A DNA stretch of 64,000 bases. It comes from Desulfosarcina alkanivorans (GTDB taxonomy: Bacteria; Desulfobacterota; Desulfobacteria; Desulfobacterales; Desulfosarcinaceae). A model generated the notes under the pieces. The model was not told the DNA's origin. It saw only the letters and a list, made by a program, of their open reading frames with translations, and did no database searches. Of the stretch, positions 61,339 to 64,000 are shown in pieces. Where the stretch lies: the NCBI RefSeq assembly GCF_009688945.1, contig NZ_AP021874.1:620001-684000 (forward strand). The letters are read 5' to 3'. The position numbers and the translations under genes were made by a program. Positions within the stretch are counted from its first letter, which is position 1; each line of letters begins with the position of its first letter.

Positions 61339-62759
61339 TAAAATCCTCCACCGATGGCATTCACCGCATGGATTATTGTCTGGTACAAGGTGTCCGGCAT
61401 CCAGAAACAGAGCACCAGGGAGGTCAGCAGCAGTGCATATTGAGGCCAGACCAGGCTGGCTTCTTCTCTGATCCGGATGGTGGCGTCAGAGGTGTCGAAG
61501 GAAATTTTCATGATGTTGTTGGCAAAACCGGCAAAGATCACGCACAGGCTGAGGATGAAAAAAGCGGCTCCCACGTGGTTGCCGGTTCGAAAGGCCCCGA
61601 TGATGATCAGCAGTTCCCCGATAAAGATCCCGAAGGGGGGGAATCCTGAAATACCGGCGAACCCGCCGAAAAAGGCCACGAAGGTTTTGGGCATGCGGCC
61701 CGCAAGGTTGCCGGTCCGGGCGATGAAACGGCTGCCGAATCCCAGAAGGATGTTGCCGGAGGTGAGAAAAAGGCTGGACTTGATCAGGCTGTGGTGGATC
61801 AGGCAGATCATGGCGCCATAGGCCCCCAGTCCGCCGATGCCGGTACCGAAGGCGATGATGCCCATGTTCTCGATGCTGGAATAGGCCAGCATCCGCTTGT
61901 ATTCGGTCTGCTTGAGAATAAAGGTGGCTGCCGCCATGATCGATACCAGGCCGAAAACGATCAGGATGGGGCCTGAGAAATCGGCCAGGCCGGCGGCATG
62001 CATGACCTTGTTGGTTTTGAAAATACCCAGGTAGGCGCAGTTGAGCAATACGCCGGACAGCAGCGCCGAGGCCGGGCTGGGGGCCTCGCTGTGGGCGTCG
62101 GGCAGCCAGGTGTGCATGGGTGCCAGCCCCATTTTGGTGCCGTATCCGACCAGGATGAATACAAAACCGGCCTTGAGCCACACGGGGTCCATTTTCCGGG
62201 CCACCCCGGTCATGGCGGAGAACGAGATGGGTGCGTCCACCCGGCCCACATCCATGGCCACGGTGACCAGCACCGACCCCAGAAGCGCCATGGCGATGCC
62301 CACCGAGCAGATGAGCACATATTTCCAGGTGGCTTCCAGGGAGGCCGCCGACCGGTGCGTGTAGATCAACGGTGCACTGGCCAGGGTGGTGGCCTCGATG
62401 GCGATCCACATGACCATGATATGGTCGGAAAGGGTCACCATGGTCATGGTGGATAAAAACAGCAGCATCGACCCGGTGAAAATGTTCTCCGCCCGGATGT
62501 CGGAGGCCTTGAGATACGCGATGGTGTATATGGATATCAGGAAAAAGAGCAGGGAGATCACCAGCAGGGACAGCAGGCCTTCCGGCGTAACCGCAAAATA
62601 GTCGGGATACAGGGGGGGCAGCCGCCCGGCCCAGACGATGATGGACAGGATCAGGTGAACGCTGCCGGTGAGCACCAGCAGGCGCCTTCCGATTTTAGCC
62701 GGCAGAAAAAACGCGGCGGAGCCGGTAATAAACGGTATCAGAAAAACGATTTCAAGCAT
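61338..62759 (-). CDS. Hyf/Nuo-like proton-translocating antiporter subunit (HyfF/NuoN-like)
   Basis: A 473-residue, 13-14-helix membrane protein of the Mrp/NuoL-M-N antiporter family. Hallmarks: the glutamate segment VMWIAIEATTLASAPLIYTHR in TM5, GYGTKMGLAPMHTWLPDAHSEAPSPASALLSG around the broken helix with its Lys, and LAYSSIENMGIIAFG. It would move protons or sodium ions, coupling electron transfer to an ion gradient. It starts 12 bases after the HyfE-like gene and overlaps the large subunit start by TAATG. Best described as HyfF-like given the HyfE neighbour. Confidence 0.88.
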   Translation of the reverse strand: MLEIVFLIPFITGSAAFFLPAKIGRRLLVLTGSVHLILSIIVWAGRLPPLYPDYFAVTPEGLLSLLVISLLFFLISIYTIAYLKASDIRAENIFTGSMLLFLSTMTMVTLSDHIMVMWIAIEATTLASAPLIYTHRSAASLEATWKYVLICSVGIAMALLGSVLVTVAMDVGRVDAPISFSAMTGVARKMDPVWLKAGFVFILVGYGTKMGLAPMHTWLPDAHSEAPSPASALLSGVLLNCAYLGIFKTNKVMHAAGLADFSGPILIVFGLVSIMAAATFILKQTEYKRMLAYSSIENMGIIAFGTGIGGLGAYGAMICLIHHSLIKSSLFLTSGNILLGFGSRFIARTGNLAGRMPKTFVAFFGGFAGISGFPPFGIFIGELLIIIGAFRTGNHVGAAFFILSLCVIFAGFANNIMKISFDTSDATIRIREEASLVWPQYALLLTSLVLCFWMPDTLYQTIIHAVNAIGGGF

Positions 62760-62770
62760 GAAGAGATCAC

Positions 62771-63412
62771 CTATTCCTTTAAGGTTCGCAAGCGTGCCGT
62801 GTCCACGTCGTCAAAGGTCTGTTTGATATTCTGCAGGATGACGGCCATGATCATGACACCGGCCAGCACATCCAGCAGGATGCCGAACTCGACAATGTGG
62901 CGGGCCCGCATGGAAAAGCTGGTGCCCACCAGGTAGATGCCGTTTTCCATCATGATGTAGCCCAGAACCATGGCAATGGCGTTGCGGCGGGCCATGAGGA
63001 GAAACATGCCGGCCCCCAGAAGGGAGATGGCTGTGGGCAGGAGAAGGGCGCTGAGGCCGCTGTAGGGGACAATGATGCGATGGCTGGCAAAGGTGGCCCC
63101 GACGACCAGCAGCAGGCCGGCCAGGATGGAGGCATGGTAGCCGACGATGGGTTCCACCTCGCGTCCGATGGCGACGCGCTTGATGGCCAGGTAGATGCAT
63201 CCGGGAATGACGATGCCGCGGATGGTCAGCGTCACGATGGTGAAGACAATGCCGCCCGTGGACATCTGGTGGCCGATGAAAAGGGGCACGATGCACACCA
63301 CCACGCCCTGAAATGCCATGACTTTGATCAGGCCCGGAAGGCGGCTGGACCCGAATGAAAAGAGGATCGACAGCAGTGCCAGGGACAAAATGGTATCGAC
63401 CGGATGAATCAT
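62771..63412 (-). CDS. HyfE-like membrane subunit
   Basis: A 213-residue protein with about seven hydrophobic segments, beginning MIHPVDTILSLALLSILFSFGSSRLPGLIKVMA and including a NuoK-like portion MARRNAIAMVLGYIMMENGIY with its conserved glutamate. HyfE subunits combine NuoK-like function with extra helices in hydrogenase-4-type complexes. The start overlaps the stop of the NuoH-like gene by ATGA. The GC content and codon pattern are those of the surrounding chromosome. Confidence 0.82.
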   Translation of the reverse strand: MIHPVDTILSLALLSILFSFGSSRLPGLIKVMAFQGVVVCIVPLFIGHQMSTGGIVFTIVTLTIRGIVIPGCIYLAIKRVAIGREVEPIVGYHASILAGLLLVVGATFASHRIIVPYSGLSALLLPTAISLLGAGMFLLMARRNAIAMVLGYIMMENGIYLVGTSFSMRARHIVEFGILLDVLAGVMIMAVILQNIKQTFDDVDTARLRTLKE

Positions 63413-64000
63413 TTTAAAAACTCCAGGGTGATAACGGTTGCAAAAAAGGCCAGGGCAAAGGAGGTGAGTACAAACTTGGGCACCAGGTCCATGCGGTAGC
63501 GGGCCATGATCGATTCAACGATCCCCACCGCGACGTATACCCCCAGCACCCCTGCTGAAAATACGGCCAGATTGGCTGCCGGGTGGCCCAGTTCAAAAGG
63601 GAAGGTCAGCCGGGCGACGATGGCGGCGTAGAAGAACATTTTGAGAAAGGCGCCCATTTCGATGAAACCGAAATCCGGACCGCTGTGATCGAGTACCATG
63701 ACTTCGTGGATCATGGTCAGTTCCAGATGCGTGGCCGGGTCGTCCACCGGCACGCGGGCATTTTCGGTGAGCAGGATGATGAACAAAGCGATGATGATAA
63801 ACAGCATGGGGGAGCCGGCCGCCTGCCAGAAACCGAAGGGCTGGTCGCCCGAAAAGTAGGCGGCCAGGTTCAGTTCGCCGGTGAGGCGGTAAAACAGGAT
63901 CAGGATCATGAACATGCTGGCCTCGCAGATAATCGGGAAATAGGCCTCCCGGGCCGCCCCCATGCCTTCGAACGGGGAGGCGGTGTCCATGGCTGCGGCG
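63409..64000 (-). CDS. HyfC/NuoH-like membrane subunit, 5-prime end outside window
   Basis: The 197 residues visible are the C-terminal two thirds of a NuoH/HyfC-type protein. AAAMDTASPFEGMGAAREAYF is the conserved NuoH loop (FxGMGAxRE) that contacts the quinone or catalytic subunit, and ENARVPVDDPATHLELTMIHEVMVLDHSG is the next conserved loop. Three or more hydrophobic helices follow. The open frame runs off the right edge, so the true start lies beyond 64000; an ATG at 63990 is internal. It links the peripheral arm to the membrane arm of the complex. The HyfB/NuoL-like gene would be expected just outside the window. Confidence 0.85.
   Translation of the reverse strand, partial: AAAMDTASPFEGMGAAREAYFPIICEASMFMILILFYRLTGELNLAAYFSGDQPFGFWQAAGSPMLFIIIALFIILLTENARVPVDDPATHLELTMIHEVMVLDHSGPDFGFIEMGAFLKMFFYAAIVARLTFPFELGHPAANLAVFSAGVLGVYVAVGIVESIMARYRMDLVPKFVLTSFALAFFATVITLEFLK

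Noticed and set aside
1..64000. CRISPR array, tRNA or rRNA genes
   Set aside because: No regularly spaced direct repeats and no cloverleaf with CCA-proximal motifs or conserved rRNA segments were noticed on either strand.

Overview
The window looks like a chromosome segment of a free-living, GC-rich anaerobe, most likely a sulfate-reducing or related Desulfobacterota (deltaproteobacterium). The pointers are a tungsten-type aldehyde:ferredoxin oxidoreductase, a DsrE-family protein, an ADP-forming acyl-CoA synthetase fused to an acetyltransferase, a Hyf/complex-I-like membrane oxidoreductase, several DASS/SLC13 anion transporters tied to two-component systems, and many sigma-54-type promoters. 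This is inference from gene content; there is no rRNA gene to fix the taxonomy.

Layout. 0-10.2 kb: a kinase tail and response regulator, a medium-chain dehydrogenase, a broken Fe-S reductase remnant, small redox and metal proteins, trpS, a Sel1 protein, a FUSC-type membrane protein, a K+ channel, a methyltransferase and mutM. 10.2-15.1 kb: an operon of DASS transporter, Cache sensor kinase, single-domain response regulator, STAS and PilZ. 15.1-20.2 kb: two hypothetical genes, then metallo-hydrolase, SDR and aldo/keto reductase genes preceded by a truncated tetR. 20.2-27.5 kb: an accessory island with an IS1634-type element, an IS110-type element whose leader folds over its own ribosome-binding site, a strikingly AT-rich gene for a PD-(D/E)xK nuclease joined to a P-loop NTPase (candidate defence gene), the tail of a lost upstream partner and a decayed PEBP-like gene. 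27.7-33.7 kb: a second kinase/regulator/DASS operon that also carries two small membrane proteins and a REC-CBS protein. 34-40.3 kb: USP, CBS-ACT, tandem USP, acyl-CoA synthetase/GNAT, three-repeat lipoprotein and degenerate REC. 40.6-51 kb: an ABC transporter of the branched-chain amino acid (Liv) type followed by two FAD dehydrogenase subunits and the aldehyde oxidoreductase. 51.5-56.8 kb: a CBS-DASS-CBS cluster and a divergent CBS/beta-helix pair. 56.9-58.8 kb: a complete group II intron placed exactly after a 23-bp hairpin. 59-64 kb: an Hyf-like membrane complex whose catalytic subunit lacks the NiFe ligands.

The strongest unifying observation is regulatory. Four operons (upstream of 14825, 33686, 40334 and 51021) each have a sigma-54 -24/-12 element and, roughly 96-108 bp further upstream, a TTTACA-N3-TGTAAA-type palindrome. 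This is the architecture of an NtrC-type enhancer, so one activator, not encoded here, probably switches on all four. They would jointly supply substrate uptake (DASS and Liv transporters), amine/aldehyde oxidation, acyl-CoA energy conservation and stress/energy sensing (USP, CBS).
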